Assembly: GCA_020832405.1 (NCBI GenBank)
Contig: JAFIET010000044.1
Span: 1 to 33,096 of the forward strand
Length of the DNA stretch: 33,096 nt
Origin: Balneolales bacterium
GTDB taxonomy: Bacteria > Bacteroidota > Rhodothermia > Balneolales > Cyclonatronaceae
Reading direction: 5' to 3'
Position 1 is the stretch's first letter. The number at the start of each line of letters is the position of its first letter. The translations under genes were made by a program, and so were the position numbers. Below the pieces are notes generated by a model, which saw only the letters and a list, made by a program, of their open reading frames with translations, ran no database searches and was not told where the DNA came from. Positions 1 through 7,755 of this stretch are shown in pieces.

Positions 1-291
1 AAGTTTTGGAGGAAGTGCGTCTGAGTTGTTCAGAAAACGGGAACTTCTTCCTTTAAAATAGTTTCTTTGAGCAGCGGTTTAACCAATATAAAAAGGTCTG
101 AGGTGAGGTGTCGTATCGGAAGGAACACCTGCCGCTCAGCTCCCATTCAATCCGCCACAGCGCCCGTCCGGTACCGGAAAGCCCTTCCCGGTTTGCCGCT
201 TGTGTAACCAAAGTATTCTACTTTTCAGTTATATATGCATATATTGGAATCAAAATAAAAACATTCAATTTCAAAACGAAAATCACCGAAT
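1..291. other. Left-edge region upstream of trxB
   Basis: No gene can be supported here. One frame is open from the left edge to a TAG at 59-61 and could be the last 19 codons of a gene outside the window, but another frame is open about as far, so I do not call it. An ORF starting near 108 runs into trxB out of frame and looks spurious. The last 80 bases before trxB are AT-rich and probably hold its promoter. TACTTTTC at about 218-225 is a poor match to the Bacteroidota -7 box TAnnTTTG. Confidence 0.4.
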
Positions 292-1266
292 ATGGAAGAC
301 ATTGCAGGAAAAACATTCAAAGTTGTGATCGTGGGCAGCGGCCCTGCAGGCCTCACCGCCGCCCTTTATGCCGCCCGCGCTGACCTTGCACCGCTGGTGC
401 TGGAAGGTCCCGAGCCCGGCGGACAGCTCACCACCACCACCGATGTGGAGAACTTCCCCGGCTACCCGGCCGGCGTTACCGGCCCCAAAATGATGGACGA
501 GTTCAAAGAGCAGGCGGCCCGCTTCGGCGCGGATATCCGCTACGGCACGGTTGATCACATCGACTTTGAGCAGCGCCCTTTTAAACTCCGCGTGGATGAA
601 GAGCACGAGCTTTTCGCGGAGAGCATCATCGTTTCGACCGGTGCTTCGGCCAAATGGCTGGGCATCGAGAGCGAGCAGCGCATGCGCGGCCGCGGCGTTA
701 CTGCCTGTGCCACCTGCGACGGCGCCTTTTTCCGCAATCAGCACGTGATCGTAATCGGCGGCGGCGATACCGCTATGGAGGAAGCCACCTTCCTGACCCG
801 CTACGCGAGCAAGGTGACCATCGTGCACCGCCGCGATGAGTTCCGCGCATCGAAGCACATGCAGAAGCGCGCCCTCAACCATCCCAAAATCGAAGTGATG
901 TGGAACTCCGAGCTCGAAGAAGTGCTCGGCGAGCAGGTCGTTGACGGCGTACGCATCAAAAACCGCCTGACCGGCGAAAGCACTACCCTCGAAGACGTAA
1001 CCGGTGTGTTCCTCGCCATCGGCCACAAGCCGAACACAGACCTCTTCAAAGGTGTGCTCGAGATGGATGAAACCGGCTACATCATTACCGAAGGCAAGAG
1101 CACCAAAACCACGGTCGAAGGCATCTTCGCCTGCGGCGACGCGCAGGACTCCATCTACCGGCAGGCCATCACCGCGGCCGGCACCGGCTGCATGGCCGCC
1201 ATGGACGCCGAGCGCTGGCTCGAAAATCAGGCCGAAGCCAAAGAAGAAGCAAAGGCACAGGCCTGA
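292..1266 (+). CDS. trxB: Thioredoxin-disulfide reductase
   Basis: This cytoplasmic flavoenzyme transfers electrons from NADPH through FAD and a redox-active disulfide to thioredoxin. The 324 residues match the family's usual length. An FAD-binding GSGPAG sits at residues 15-20. The redox pair is Cys139 and Cys142 in CATCDG. The NADPH-domain GGGDTA is at 156-161, followed by HRRDEFR at 179-185, the pattern that recognises the 2'-phosphate of NADPH. The C-terminal FAD motif GIFACGD precedes the usual QAITAAGTGCMAA helix. The ATG at 292 directly precedes the FAD-binding strand, so the start is sound. No Shine-Dalgarno site is visible, which is common in this group. A clear terminator follows, and the next gene is convergent, so trxB appears to be transcribed alone. 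It is intact, with no unusual residues. Confidence 0.97.
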   Translation: MEDIAGKTFKVVIVGSGPAGLTAALYAARADLAPLVLEGPEPGGQLTTTTDVENFPGYPAGVTGPKMMDEFKEQAARFGADIRYGTVDHIDFEQRPFKLRVDEEHELFAESIIVSTGASAKWLGIESEQRMRGRGVTACATCDGAFFRNQHVIVIGGGDTAMEEATFLTRYASKVTIVHRRDEFRASKHMQKRALNHPKIEVMWNSELEEVLGEQVVDGVRIKNRLTGESTTLEDVTGVFLAIGHKPNTDLFKGVLEMDETGYIITEGKSTKTTVEGIFACGDAQDSIYRQAITAAGTGCMAAMDAERWLENQAEAKEEAKAQA

Positions 1267-1318
1267 CCTGACAAATCCATGCCCGGCCTTGCCCGCGGCC
1301 ATCAAATCTGTTTCAGAA

Positions 1319-1356
1319 AAAAAGGAAACTCCGGATGCGGGGTTTCCTTTTTTGTT
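1319..1356 (+). terminator. Rho-independent terminator of trxB
   Basis: AAAGGAAAC at 1321-1329 pairs with GTTTCCTTT at 1342-1350, and two or three more pairs close towards a short loop. A run of T follows on the plus strand. It lies about 55 bases after the trxB stop. Confidence 0.85.
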
Positions 1357-1394
1357 TGGAGGGGGGATATTATGCTCTTTGCGCCCCTTCGTGA

Positions 1395-1542
1395 CATCCT
1401 TCGCGGCCTTCGCGGTAAATCCCGCTTTCCCTTTTAAACACAAAGTACGCTAAGGCTCACGCAAAGCACGCGAAGCGGTGAAGACGCAGCCCGAGAAAAA
1501 TCCGCGCTAATCCCGCCCGATCCGTGTCATCCGTGTGCCATC
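1395..1542. repeat. Decayed intergenic element, copy A (inverted relative to copy B)
   Basis: Read on the minus strand, this segment begins with GGCACACGGATGACACGGAT. It continues with alternating CTTTGCGTGAGCC/TTCGCG-type words and ends in CCGCGAAGGCCGCGAAGG. The same order of words occurs on the plus strand at 4918-5081 (copy B), with roughly three quarters of the bases matching in the second half by eye. It resembles the low-complexity 'ttcgcgg/ctttgcg' and 'atccgtgtcatccgtgt' intergenic sequences seen in many genomes. It has no coding potential I trust; short ORFs through it look spurious. Confidence 0.7.
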
Positions 1543-1562
1543 ACAGCGTGATCAAATCGCTA

Positions 1563-3923
1563 TTACCGGATAATTACCGCTTTGCCTACGCCGCGCTCGT
1601 TGCCGCTTACGTCGTTGGCGATGATGAGGTACACGCCGCTGCTCACTTCGTTGCCGTTGAAATCGCGCACGTTCCATTCGGCGCGGCCGCTGCGCGCATT
1701 CAGGCGGCTGATCAGGCGGCCGTCAACGGTGAGCACCGAAATCGTGGTTTCGTCGGTGAGGCCCTCAATAATAATGTTGCCGGTGTTCTGATTGTAGCGG
1801 TAGGGGTTGGGATAAATAAAGAGGTCATCCATCTGCCGGCCTGCGGTACGCGGGGTATCAACGAAGGTGAGCAGGCCTTCTTCGGTTGCGATGTACACCA
1901 TGCCGGTGCGTTCATCTACCATTAAATCGGTGATGGTGTCTGAAAACAGCGGGCTGTTGGCCGTTGTGAAATGCCGGAGGATGCGGCGGCCCTGTTCATC
2001 CACCTGATACAGGCCGTCGCCCTGTGTGCCAATCCATTTTTGATTGGCGGCATCAACGGCGATGCTCGTTGCGTTCACGTCGCGCAGCAGAAAGGGCGAA
2101 TCGGCGTCGGGGTCGGCGTTGATGAGGAAGCTCGCCTGACGATCCTGCGCCGTGCCGTCAATCACGCGGTCGGGGAACAGGTAGCGGGCCACGCCCCGGG
2201 CCGTGCCGACCCAGATTTCGCCGCGCTTATCCTGCACGACGGCCTGCACCAGATCGTTGGGGAGGTTGCCCTGATTTTGCGCCGTTGTGAGGCGGACGCC
2301 CGTCTGCGTGCCGTCGGCTTCGATGCGGTTCACGAAAACGCCGCCCCCGCCGCCTGTGCCGGTTTGCAGCGGCAGCCACTTCTGACCCGCGCGGTCGATG
2401 TAAATATCAAGGTAGCGGTCGGCGCCGGCGTTAGGCGGTACCGGGAAGGAAAGCCACTCTTCGGTGGCCGGATCGAGGCGAAAAAGTTTATCGCCGTCGC
2501 CGCGGACCATCGCGATCCACACGTAGCCCTGCGCATCGCGGTCGAGGCCGCCGATTACGGTGAAAGGATCCGTGGGAGTGAGGCCCGGCAGCGGACTGTT
2601 GGTCGCGTTGAAAATGCGGATTTCGTCGGTTTGCTTGTCGTGCACGGCTATGCCGCGGCCCCAGGTGCCGAAAATGTAGTAGTCATCAGCAATCAGCGCG
2701 CGGTACACGCTGTTGAAGTTGGCGCTGTCGAGCACGGGGTTGGTCCGCCGGTTGAAGCTCACCCATTCGCCGTTTCTGAAAATGTAGTAGCCGGCATTGT
2801 TGAGCGGCACCCCGCGCTGACCCGGTGCAGAGGTCGAAGCCGATACCATTTCATCGCCGCGCATGCGCATGCGGATGAAGAAATTGAGGTCGGGGCCCGC
2901 AGGCCTCACAAAATCAAAATCGCCGCTGAGGCCGGTGCGCACGGCAAGGCCGCTTTCGCGGGTGCCCAACAGCAGCCTTGAGGGGGAGGCTTCATCGTCA
3001 AAAAAACCGCTCAGGTGCACTTCGCGGGGCACGGTGTGGGTGCTGCGGCTGCCGTTGGCATCAATCACGCTAACGGTGCTTTCGGCGATGGCGAGCAGGG
3101 CGCCGGAGGCTGACTGCCGGAAGCGCTGCACATTGCCTGAAAATAAATTCGTGCTGCTCCACGCACCTCCGCTGAGCTGCCGGGCGAAGTTTCCGCTGCC
3201 AGTGCCGGCAAACAGCTGCCCGTTGTGTACGGCAACGGCGCGGACTTCCTGCGTGAGGCTTCCGAGACCGCCCTGTCCGTCGGAGTTGTCCCAGTTTTGG
3301 GGCACCGCGAGGGCTTCGCTTAGTCTGCCGGCTGCGAGCCCGGCTGCGGTTGCCGCATAAAGGATGCCATCTGCTACCTGAAACCCGCTCACAGCCGTGC
3401 CCCGGCTGAAGCGGCCCAGGTTCACGAAGCTGTCGCGCACCAGGCCTGAGCGCGTGTCAAAAACGACGATGCCGAACTGTGCGGCCACAAAAAGCTCATC
3501 TCCGATTACCCGCAGCTGATTGATGCGCTTGTTGCTGAAACTCTGGTTCCGGGTGATGTCGCTGAGGGTGCGGAACTGAAACCGCTGCAGATCCAGGCTT
3601 TGGATGGTGCCGTCGTTGAAGCCGAGCCACAGCAGGTGCCGGCTTTCATCGTAGGTGATGGCGGTTGCACTGAGGCGGTACAGGCCGTCGAGCGAGGTGA
3701 GCGTTTCGATAGAGCCTCCGCTGCTGGGTTGCCAGCGGTAGATGCCGCCGTCGGTTGCGACCCAAAAAGCGCCGTCACGATCCTGAACCACATCAGTTGT
3801 GCGGGTGAAGGATGTTTCCGGGGTCCAGTCGCCGATTTGCTGTGCCGGAGCTTCGGCGCGGGTAAAAAGCAGCAGAAAAACGGCAAGCAGGGCAGAGCAG
3901 AGAAAAACAGGGGAAACGCGCAT
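1563..3923 (-). CDS. PorZ-like double beta-propeller protein with T9SS C-terminal sorting domain
   Basis: This is a secreted or cell-surface protein of 786 residues from the preferred start. PorZ is a surface-exposed T9SS component built of two propellers plus a sorting domain, involved in delivering anionic LPS to the attachment complex. Here the signal peptide MRVSPVFLCSALLAVFLLL ends near APAQQ. The mature N-terminus (IGDWTPETSFTRTTDVV, then WVATDGGIYRW) has the PorZ N-propeller style. Two-component-regulator-propeller blades follow, such as GYVWIAMVRGDGDKLFRLD, GEIWVGTARGVARY and NQKWIGTQGDGLYQ. The end (DDLFIYPNPYR, then SVLTVDGRLISRL, then GNEVSSGVYLIIA) is a type A sorting domain. The frame is open to 3989, but the ATG at 3921-3923 places the signal peptide at the N-terminus. 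PorZ identity is an inference from architecture; another propeller T9SS cargo is the alternative. Confidence 0.75.
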   Translation of the reverse strand: MRVSPVFLCSALLAVFLLLFTRAEAPAQQIGDWTPETSFTRTTDVVQDRDGAFWVATDGGIYRWQPSSGGSIETLTSLDGLYRLSATAITYDESRHLLWLGFNDGTIQSLDLQRFQFRTLSDITRNQSFSNKRINQLRVIGDELFVAAQFGIVVFDTRSGLVRDSFVNLGRFSRGTAVSGFQVADGILYAATAAGLAAGRLSEALAVPQNWDNSDGQGGLGSLTQEVRAVAVHNGQLFAGTGSGNFARQLSGGAWSSTNLFSGNVQRFRQSASGALLAIAESTVSVIDANGSRSTHTVPREVHLSGFFDDEASPSRLLLGTRESGLAVRTGLSGDFDFVRPAGPDLNFFIRMRMRGDEMVSASTSAPGQRGVPLNNAGYYIFRNGEWVSFNRRTNPVLDSANFNSVYRALIADDYYIFGTWGRGIAVHDKQTDEIRIFNATNSPLPGLTPTDPFTVIGGLDRDAQGYVWIAMVRGDGDKLFRLDPATEEWLSFPVPPNAGADRYLDIYIDRAGQKWLPLQTGTGGGGGVFVNRIEADGTQTGVRLTTAQNQGNLPNDLVQAVVQDKRGEIWVGTARGVARYLFPDRVIDGTAQDRQASFLINADPDADSPFLLRDVNATSIAVDAANQKWIGTQGDGLYQVDEQGRRILRHFTTANSPLFSDTITDLMVDERTGMVYIATEEGLLTFVDTPRTAGRQMDDLFIYPNPYRYNQNTGNIIIEGLTDETTISVLTVDGRLISRLNARSGRAEWNVRDFNGNEVSSGVYLIIANDVSGNERGVGKAVIIR

Positions 3924-3984
3924 GGTGTTGAATCGGAGGCTAAAAAAAGAAATTCTGTTACCGCTTAAAATAACACTAAGCAGC

Positions 3985-4021
3985 GGCATTTATAAATGCC
4001 CGTTTAACCCCGTAAAACGGG
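3985..4021. promoter_or_regulatory. Perfect palindrome plus adjacent hairpin in a divergent intergenic region
   Basis: GGCATTTATAAATGCC at 3985-4000 is a perfect 16-base palindrome. It abuts a second inverted repeat, CCCGTTT at 3999-4005 with AAACGGG at 4015-4021. Both lie between the divergent starts of the PorZ-like gene (3923) and hemD (4168). They could be an operator or a structured leader. Neither is followed by a convincing T-run, so a terminator is less likely. Confidence 0.45.
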
Positions 4022-4167
4022 CTTCGTTCCGGAAGCAGGTCGCCGCTGCCTGTTTTTCATTTCGGGCGGTTTCGCCTTAACTTCCCCATCTTTGATTCAC
4101 GACTGACCTGAAGCCGGATTCCGGCCTGCGCGGTCAGCTCCCCCTAACCTCCAGTGTTTTTTTATTG

Positions 4168-4932
4168 ATGGATGCTTCCCAAACTGTTCTGCTTACCGGA
4201 AACCTTACCTACATCGCACCCTTCGCCAAAGCGGTGTATGAGGCAGGCCTGAACCCCGTTGAGCTGCCGGTGATGCAGCTGACCAAAACCGCGGAGCCGG
4301 CTGACCTCACCGGGGCGCTAAAAAATTACGGCATAGAAAATATGGTGTACAGCCGGGCCGGGAATGCGGAAAAATTCCTGGAACTGATGGATGAGGAAAA
4401 CACGCCCCTCCTGAAATCTCAGATTGTGCATTTTGTGATGGATGTGCAGAGTTTTAAGCTGCTGAATGATGCCGGCCTGCCGGTGCTGCAGTCGCCGGGG
4501 GACCGGAGTATTGATATGGTGGAATTTTTCCTGCGCCTGAACCGCACGGGGCCCGTGCTGACCCCCTGCGTTGACCCGGAGTCGGAGGAAATCCCGGAAT
4601 TTCTCTCTGAGCTGAAGTACGAATCGCGCTACCTGCGCATGTACGAGCTTTCGCCCTACCCGAAGGAGGCGCTTGAGGAAATGCGTGCGCGGTTTTACGG
4701 CGGGGCGTTTCCGGCTGATTATGTGCTGCTGCATGAGCCGGGCGCGCTCACGCAGTTTCTGGTGGCCTTCCCCGATGCGCAGCTCAGCCGGTACACCTTC
4801 ATCCCCTTGCACAACAAAACCGAGGCTCGGCTCAGGCACCTCGGCCTCCGGTCAACCGGTGTGCTGCCCTGGCACGCGGATAAACCCGGGAACCTTACCT
4901 CTGCGCTCCGCGAGCTTATGGCACGCGGATGA
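4168..4932 (+). CDS. hemD: Uroporphyrinogen-III synthase-like protein
   Basis: HemD cyclises hydroxymethylbilane to uroporphyrinogen III in tetrapyrrole synthesis. The 254-residue protein has the family's layout of two similar alpha/beta domains. It opens with VLLTGNLTYIAPFAKAVYEAGLNPVELPVM, equivalent to the usual 'vLlTRp...la..Le..G..v...P'. The second half ends in LHEPGALTQFLVAFP, then FIPLHNKTEARLRHLGLRS, then a last strand and helix GNLTSALREL, matching the 'vvFTSpsav..fl / iG..Ta.al...G' pattern. HemD is poorly conserved, so the assignment rests on pattern and length. An upstream in-frame TTG at 4165 is possible, but the ATG at 4168 is preferred. No other haem genes are nearby. The stop codon lies inside repeat copy B, so the last residues may have been altered by that element. 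Confidence 0.72.
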   Translation: MDASQTVLLTGNLTYIAPFAKAVYEAGLNPVELPVMQLTKTAEPADLTGALKNYGIENMVYSRAGNAEKFLELMDEENTPLLKSQIVHFVMDVQSFKLLNDAGLPVLQSPGDRSIDMVEFFLRLNRTGPVLTPCVDPESEEIPEFLSELKYESRYLRMYELSPYPKEALEEMRARFYGGAFPADYVLLHEPGALTQFLVAFPDAQLSRYTFIPLHNKTEARLRHLGLRSTGVLPWHADKPGNLTSALRELMARG

Positions 4933-5081
4933 CGCGGATTTTTTATTTCTCGCAAAACCGCAAAGGAGCAAAAGGACAAAGGTTTTGTTTTTTGAAGTGT
5001 CTTATGTTCTTCGCGGTCTTTGCGTAAACCTTCGCGCACTTCGTGTTTAAAACGGAAACCGGAATTTGCCACGAAGGCCGC
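4918..5081. repeat. Decayed intergenic element, copy B
   Basis: The segment begins ATGGCACGCGGATGACGCGG inside the last codons of hemD. It continues with TTCGCGGTCTTTGCGTAAACC and CTTCGTGTTTAAAACGGAAACC and ends CACGAAGGCCGC. Read this way it matches the reverse complement of 1395-1542 word for word in order. The TGA at 4930-4932 that ends hemD is part of the repeat's 'CGGATGACGCGG' word. Confidence 0.72.
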
Positions 5082-5120
5082 TTTTTTACCGACGGGCGGA
5101 AAAAAACCACGGGATATTCC

Positions 5121-5240
5121 GTGGGTTTGGCAGAGATGTACCGGCACGAAAGACCGTGATGTGCACGGCGTTTCCCCCCCAAAAAAAATAAAAAAACAGG
5201 CACCACCCGGATTGCCGGATGGTGCCTGTGTGGTGAGCTG
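5121..5240. repeat. Dispersed intergenic element, copy C1
   Basis: The core CACGAAAGACCGTGATGTGC and the following ACGGCGTTT recur at 15001-15030 with only a few changes. The flanking GGGTTTGG and the later GCCTGTGTGGTGAGCTG are also matched in copy C2 (14981-15075). This copy contains an intact terminator hairpin that is mostly missing from C2. Confidence 0.65.
5179..5230 (-). terminator. Rho-independent terminator of htrA
   Basis: CAGGCACCACCCGG at 5197-5210 pairs with CCGGATGGTGCCTG at 5215-5228, with one mismatch and a four-base loop. On the minus strand the hairpin is followed by a long T-run (complement of the A-rich 5181-5196). It lies about 40 bases past the htrA stop. Transcripts from hemD would also meet it. 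Confidence 0.88.
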
Positions 5241-5270
5241 TCTCTCTTTGATAAAACCTGGGGGCAGCGC

Positions 5271-6755
5271 TTATACGTCGATGCTGATGAAGAACTGCTG
5301 GTTCTGGCGTACGACGTTCATCAGCAGGGTGCTGCCGGGCTGCACGTTTTGGACGAGGTTGCTGAACTCCTGCGGGTTGGTTACGCGGCGGCGGTTTACG
5401 GCGGTGATGAGGTCGCCTTCGCGCAGGCCGCGGCGGTGGGCAACGCTGCCTTCCTGTACGGCGGTTACGATAACGCCGCTGAGGTCGGCGCGGAGGTTGT
5501 GGCGCTCGGCCTGACTTTCAGAGAAGGTATCGATCGAGAAGCCGAAGCGCTCGAACATGCTCTCAACTTCTTCTTCGGTGAGGTCCTCATCGGGGCGCTC
5601 GCCCAGGGTTACGGTCATGTTGATGGTTTCGCCCTCGCGGTTTACAACGAGCCGGATCTGCGCACCGGGGGCGCGGGAGGCCACGTAGCTTTGGAAGGTG
5701 CGCCAGTTGGTGAGGGTGCGGCCGTCGTACTCAACAATGATGTCTTCGACGCGCAGACCTGCCTGCTCGGCCGGGCTTCCTTCGCTCACATCGGTGATTA
5801 CGGCGCCTTTGGTGCGGTCGAGGCCGAAGGCGCGGGCGAGGGAGTCGTCGAGCTCCTGACCGGTGATGCCGATGAAGCCGCGCACTACCCGGCCGGTTTC
5901 GAGGATGGAATCCATCACGGCACGTGCCATGTTGATGGGCACCGCGAAGCCGATGCCCTGGAAGCCGCCGGAGCGGGAAGCGATGGCGGTGTTGATGCCG
6001 ATGAGTTCGCCGTCCATATTCATGAGGGGGCCGCCGGAGTTGCCGGGGTTGATGGCGGCGTCGGTTTGGATGAAGTCTTCAAAATCGACCAGGTTTACGT
6101 TGGAGCGGCCTTTGGCGCTCACGATGCCCTGTGTTACGGTTTGGGCGAGGTTCTGGCTGAGCGGGCTGCCGATGGCCATGACCCACTCGCCCACGCGGAG
6201 GGCGTCGCTGTCGCCCATGGGCATGAAGGGCAGGTTGCGGGCATCTACGCGGAGGATGGCGATATCGGTGCTGGGATCGGTGCCGATGATGGTGGCCCCG
6301 ATGTTATCGTTGTTGCTCAGCCGCACGATGATGGTATCAGCGTTGGCGATCACGTGGTGGTTGGTCATGATGATGCCATCGGCGGAGACTATTACCCCGG
6401 AGCCCTGACCGCGCTGCTGAAAGGAGCGCTCGCGGGGCTGCTGACGCGGACGGCCGAAAAATTCATCGAACATATCGAAAGGCGACATCTGCCGCTGCCG
6501 TACGGTGCGCTCGGTATTGACCGTAACAACGGCTGGCGCGGCGTTTTCGGCAAGGCTCACAAAGGCGTCGTTGAGGTCGCGCAGCGAGCGGATGGGCCGG
6601 TCGGTTGCGTGCTGCTGTACCTGTGCGGAGGCTTCCTCCGAATACACGTAGGTGTTGTTAGCCGGCTCGGCAGGGCGGTTCGAAAAATAGCTGACAAACA
6701 GCACAAGCAGCGCAAAAGTGAAGGCAGCGGCGAATTTTGGTGTGATGGTATGCAT
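5271..6755 (-). CDS. htrA: Do/DegP-family periplasmic serine protease with two PDZ domains
   Basis: This is an envelope quality-control protease and chaperone of 494 residues. The N-terminal hydrophobic stretch (about 8-24, FAAAFTFALLVLFVSYF) is a signal peptide or membrane anchor. The chymotrypsin-fold domain has all three catalytic residues: His134 in TNHHVI, Asp164 in TDIAIL and Ser240 in GNSGGPL. A Q/R-rich segment near 95-117 corresponds to the LA-loop region. PDZ1 (about 285-380) includes GFIGITGQELDDSLARAFGL. PDZ2 (about 410-490) includes GSVAHRRGLREGDLITAVNR. The length is typical for DegP/DegQ. It is transcribed away from an ECF sigma/anti-sigma operon across a 331-base gap, which suggests envelope-stress control. 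No key residue is missing. Confidence 0.95.
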   Translation of the reverse strand: MHTITPKFAAAFTFALLVLFVSYFSNRPAEPANNTYVYSEEASAQVQQHATDRPIRSLRDLNDAFVSLAENAAPAVVTVNTERTVRQRQMSPFDMFDEFFGRPRQQPRERSFQQRGQGSGVIVSADGIIMTNHHVIANADTIIVRLSNNDNIGATIIGTDPSTDIAILRVDARNLPFMPMGDSDALRVGEWVMAIGSPLSQNLAQTVTQGIVSAKGRSNVNLVDFEDFIQTDAAINPGNSGGPLMNMDGELIGINTAIASRSGGFQGIGFAVPINMARAVMDSILETGRVVRGFIGITGQELDDSLARAFGLDRTKGAVITDVSEGSPAEQAGLRVEDIIVEYDGRTLTNWRTFQSYVASRAPGAQIRLVVNREGETINMTVTLGERPDEDLTEEEVESMFERFGFSIDTFSESQAERHNLRADLSGVIVTAVQEGSVAHRRGLREGDLITAVNRRRVTNPQEFSNLVQNVQPGSTLLMNVVRQNQQFFISIDV

Positions 6756-7086
6756 AAAAAGCGTAGTCTTTTTTTGGGATGTCGGTTCAGAAGCGGGAAG
6801 CCTGTGTTGCGGAAAGAATACCCCTCAGGCCTGGGTTTTATGTTGTTCCGGTGGTAAACTGCCGGTTTTGTTACGGCTTACAAGACGTTTCAGCGGCGGA
6901 TTTATTTTAAAATCCGCCGGCCTGATTTCAACAAAAATCATGCCTTTGATTTGCCTGGTATCCGGGATGCAGCTTTGGCAGCATCACCCTTCAAAAATAA
7001 ACCGAAAATTTGCGGGGGGATTTAAAACTTTCCGGGCGGAGCGGGCGTCATAGCTGCACTTAAATTGACTACACCTTTCGCAAACG
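6756..7086. other. Divergent promoter region between htrA and the ECF sigma operon, with hairpin
   Basis: No gene is supported in these 331 bases. The notable structure is a 10-bp inverted repeat, CGGCGGATTT at 6894-6903 with AAATCCGCCG at 6910-6919, separated by a short AT loop. It lies about 140 bases upstream of htrA and 170 upstream of the sigma gene. It could be an operator or the end of a leader transcript. I cannot identify an ECF-type promoter with confidence. Confidence 0.5.
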
Positions 7087-7752
7087 ATGCAAACAGCAGT
7101 CGCAGATTCACAACGAATGAGCCCCGAAGCAGGGTCTGGGTCCGGTTCCGGATACGGTACGGCAGAGCAGCCCGGGGTTGATGTGCGCCTTGTTGGGGCG
7201 GCGGCTACGGGCGATGAGCAGGCTTTTGCCGCGCTGATGCGCCAATGGCGGGTGCCGCTGTTCCGGTTCCTGCTGCGGCTTACCGGCGGGCAGGAGGAGG
7301 CGCATGAGCTGGTGCAGCGGAGCTTCATTAAAATGCATCAGCGGCTTTCGACTCTCGGCGATGCGGCGCGGTTCAGGCCGTGGCTGTATCAGATTGCGCT
7401 GAATCAGTTTCGGGACTGGTACCGCAGCCGTAAGCGGGAGCAGCTTCAGCGGGAGGCTTTAGCGGGTGAAGCGCAACCGGCTTCGGATTTGCCCCACCGC
7501 GATGCCCCGCCCCTGGCCGAGCTGGAAGAGCAGGATCGCAACCGGCTGCTGCAGCTGGCCATTGGCCGGCTTTCGCCTGAACAGCGGGAAGTGCTGGTGC
7601 TCAAAACCTGGCAGGGCCTGAGCTTTCCGGAAATTGCGCAGGCGCTGGGCATACCCGAAAACACCGCGAAATCGCGCCTGTACAGCAGCTACCGCGCCCT
7701 CGCGGCAATTTTTGACGACATGAATCTCACCTTTAATGATCTTTGGCCCTGA
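7087..7752 (+). CDS. ECF-family RNA polymerase sigma factor (sigma-70 family)
   Basis: This 221-residue sigma factor has regions 2 and 4 only. Region 2 runs from about residue 38: DEQAFAALMRQWRVPLFRFL, then EEAHELVQRSFIKMHQRL (the core-binding and -10 recognition helices), then FRPWLYQIALNQFRDWYRSR. Region 4 is near 155-215: LSPEQREVLVLKTWQGLSFP, then the helix-turn-helix EIAQALGIPENTAKSRLYSS. A linker rich in Glu and Pro joins them. The first ~35 residues are Gly/Ser-rich and unlike the family, so the true start may be the in-frame ATG for Met11. The gene ends 3 bases before the anti-sigma gene, as expected for a coupled sigma/anti-sigma pair. It is divergent from htrA, a plausible target. 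Confidence 0.92.
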   Translation: MQTAVADSQRMSPEAGSGSGSGYGTAEQPGVDVRLVGAAATGDEQAFAALMRQWRVPLFRFLLRLTGGQEEAHELVQRSFIKMHQRLSTLGDAARFRPWLYQIALNQFRDWYRSRKREQLQREALAGEAQPASDLPHRDAPPLAELEEQDRNRLLQLAIGRLSPEQREVLVLKTWQGLSFPEIAQALGIPENTAKSRLYSSYRALAAIFDDMNLTFNDLWP

Positions 7753-7755
7753 GCT

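Noticed and set aside
2-61. C-terminal fragment of an upstream gene at the left edge
   Set aside because: Two frames are open over nearly the same distance, and neither 18-19 residue tail can be identified.
283-1443. 386-codon ORF antisense to trxB
   Set aside because: Composition and lack of domains mark it as the shadow of trxB.
4943-5206. Short ORFs through element copy B
   Set aside because: They read through a degenerate repeat and give Lys/Phe/Cys-rich text with no conservation signal.
5349-6857. 502-codon ORF antisense to htrA
   Set aside because: It mirrors the htrA reading frame in GC-rich codons, is Gly/Ala/Val/His-rich and has no motif; htrA itself has all catalytic residues.
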